From: Enoplolaimus lenunculus
Taxonomy: Eukaryota > Nematoda > Enoplea > Enoplida > Thoracostomopsidae
Assembly (NCBI GenBank): GCA_030248215.1
Contig: JASANG010004103.1
Location: 310,001-374,000, forward strand
DNA: 64,000 bases
Direction of reading: 5' to 3'
Shown: piece by piece, positions 63,917 through 64,000 of the stretch
Numbering within the stretch: position 1 is the first letter of the stretch
Layout: each line of letters begins with the position of its first letter
Made by a program: the position numbers and the translations under genes
The notes under the pieces: generated by a model
Seen by the model: only the letters and a program-made list of their open reading frames with translations
The model's database searches: none
Told to the model about the DNA's origin: nothing

Positions 63917-64000
63917 GTATGTGAAAAATGCGTTGTATCTTGAATCTCAGTATTCACTTGTTCGAAAGTTGCGAGATTTTGACCAACTTGCGATAGGTGC

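Noticed and set aside
1-64000. Retroviral, LTR or other virus-derived elements, or LINE reverse transcriptase
   Set aside because: No reverse transcriptase, integrase, capsid or envelope signatures, nor paired LTRs, were recognised in the frames read.

Overview
The window is AT-rich metazoan genomic DNA with spliced, GT-AG-type genes. It contains one recognisable protein gene, on the + strand: the 3' two-thirds or so of a spectraplakin, the cytolinker family of MACF1, dystonin, Drosophila Short stop and nematode VAB-10. I traced 35 exons from 28942 to 63782. Their phases agree at every junction, and together they give 7242 nt, or 2414 codons, without a stop. In order they encode a Ser-rich linker and a second calponin-homology domain (CH2), a diverged plakin-type spectrin-repeat region, roughly 14-15 further spectrin repeats, two EF hands, a GAS2-related (GAR) microtubule-binding domain and the start of a Ser-rich tail. 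The window stops before the gene ends. No CH1 exon was found. The organism is an invertebrate that I cannot place from this sequence; TTAGGC-like repeats (the nematode telomere motif) occur all over the window but only as transposon interiors, so they do not settle it.

Region 1-27.8 kb: no conserved gene was recognised. This stretch is a mosaic of short inverted-repeat elements (MITEs), micro- and minisatellites and unassigned AT-rich DNA. At least ten MITE-like families can be defined from internal comparison, called A to M here. They include TA-flanked elements (D), hAT-like elements with an 8-bp duplication (E), TTAA-flanked piggyBac-like elements that carry a tRNA-like promoter (H) and several telomere-motif-bearing families (B, C, F).

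Region 27.8-29.2 kb: a 156-codon open frame (27820-28290) has a hydrophobic membrane-type segment and lies just upstream of the CH2 exon. An in-phase splice donor would join it to CH2. It is a candidate alternative first exon for a membrane-anchored, CH2-only isoform, as known for mammalian dystonin and MACF1.

Region 29.2-64 kb: the spectraplakin exons lie among introns packed with the same MITE families. Several introns hold tandem arrays that touch splice sites: a 62-bp array abuts exon 3, an 18-bp array of donor-like GTGAGT words abuts exon 8, and a 98-bp array is built from the exon 29/intron junction itself. Both EF-hand loops have lost the position-12 glutamate, whereas the GAR domain is well conserved. 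This suggests a protein that still binds microtubules but has lost normal calcium control.

Overall pattern: MITE interiors in this genome repeatedly expand into tandem arrays (families A, C, F and M), and elements are nested in one another.
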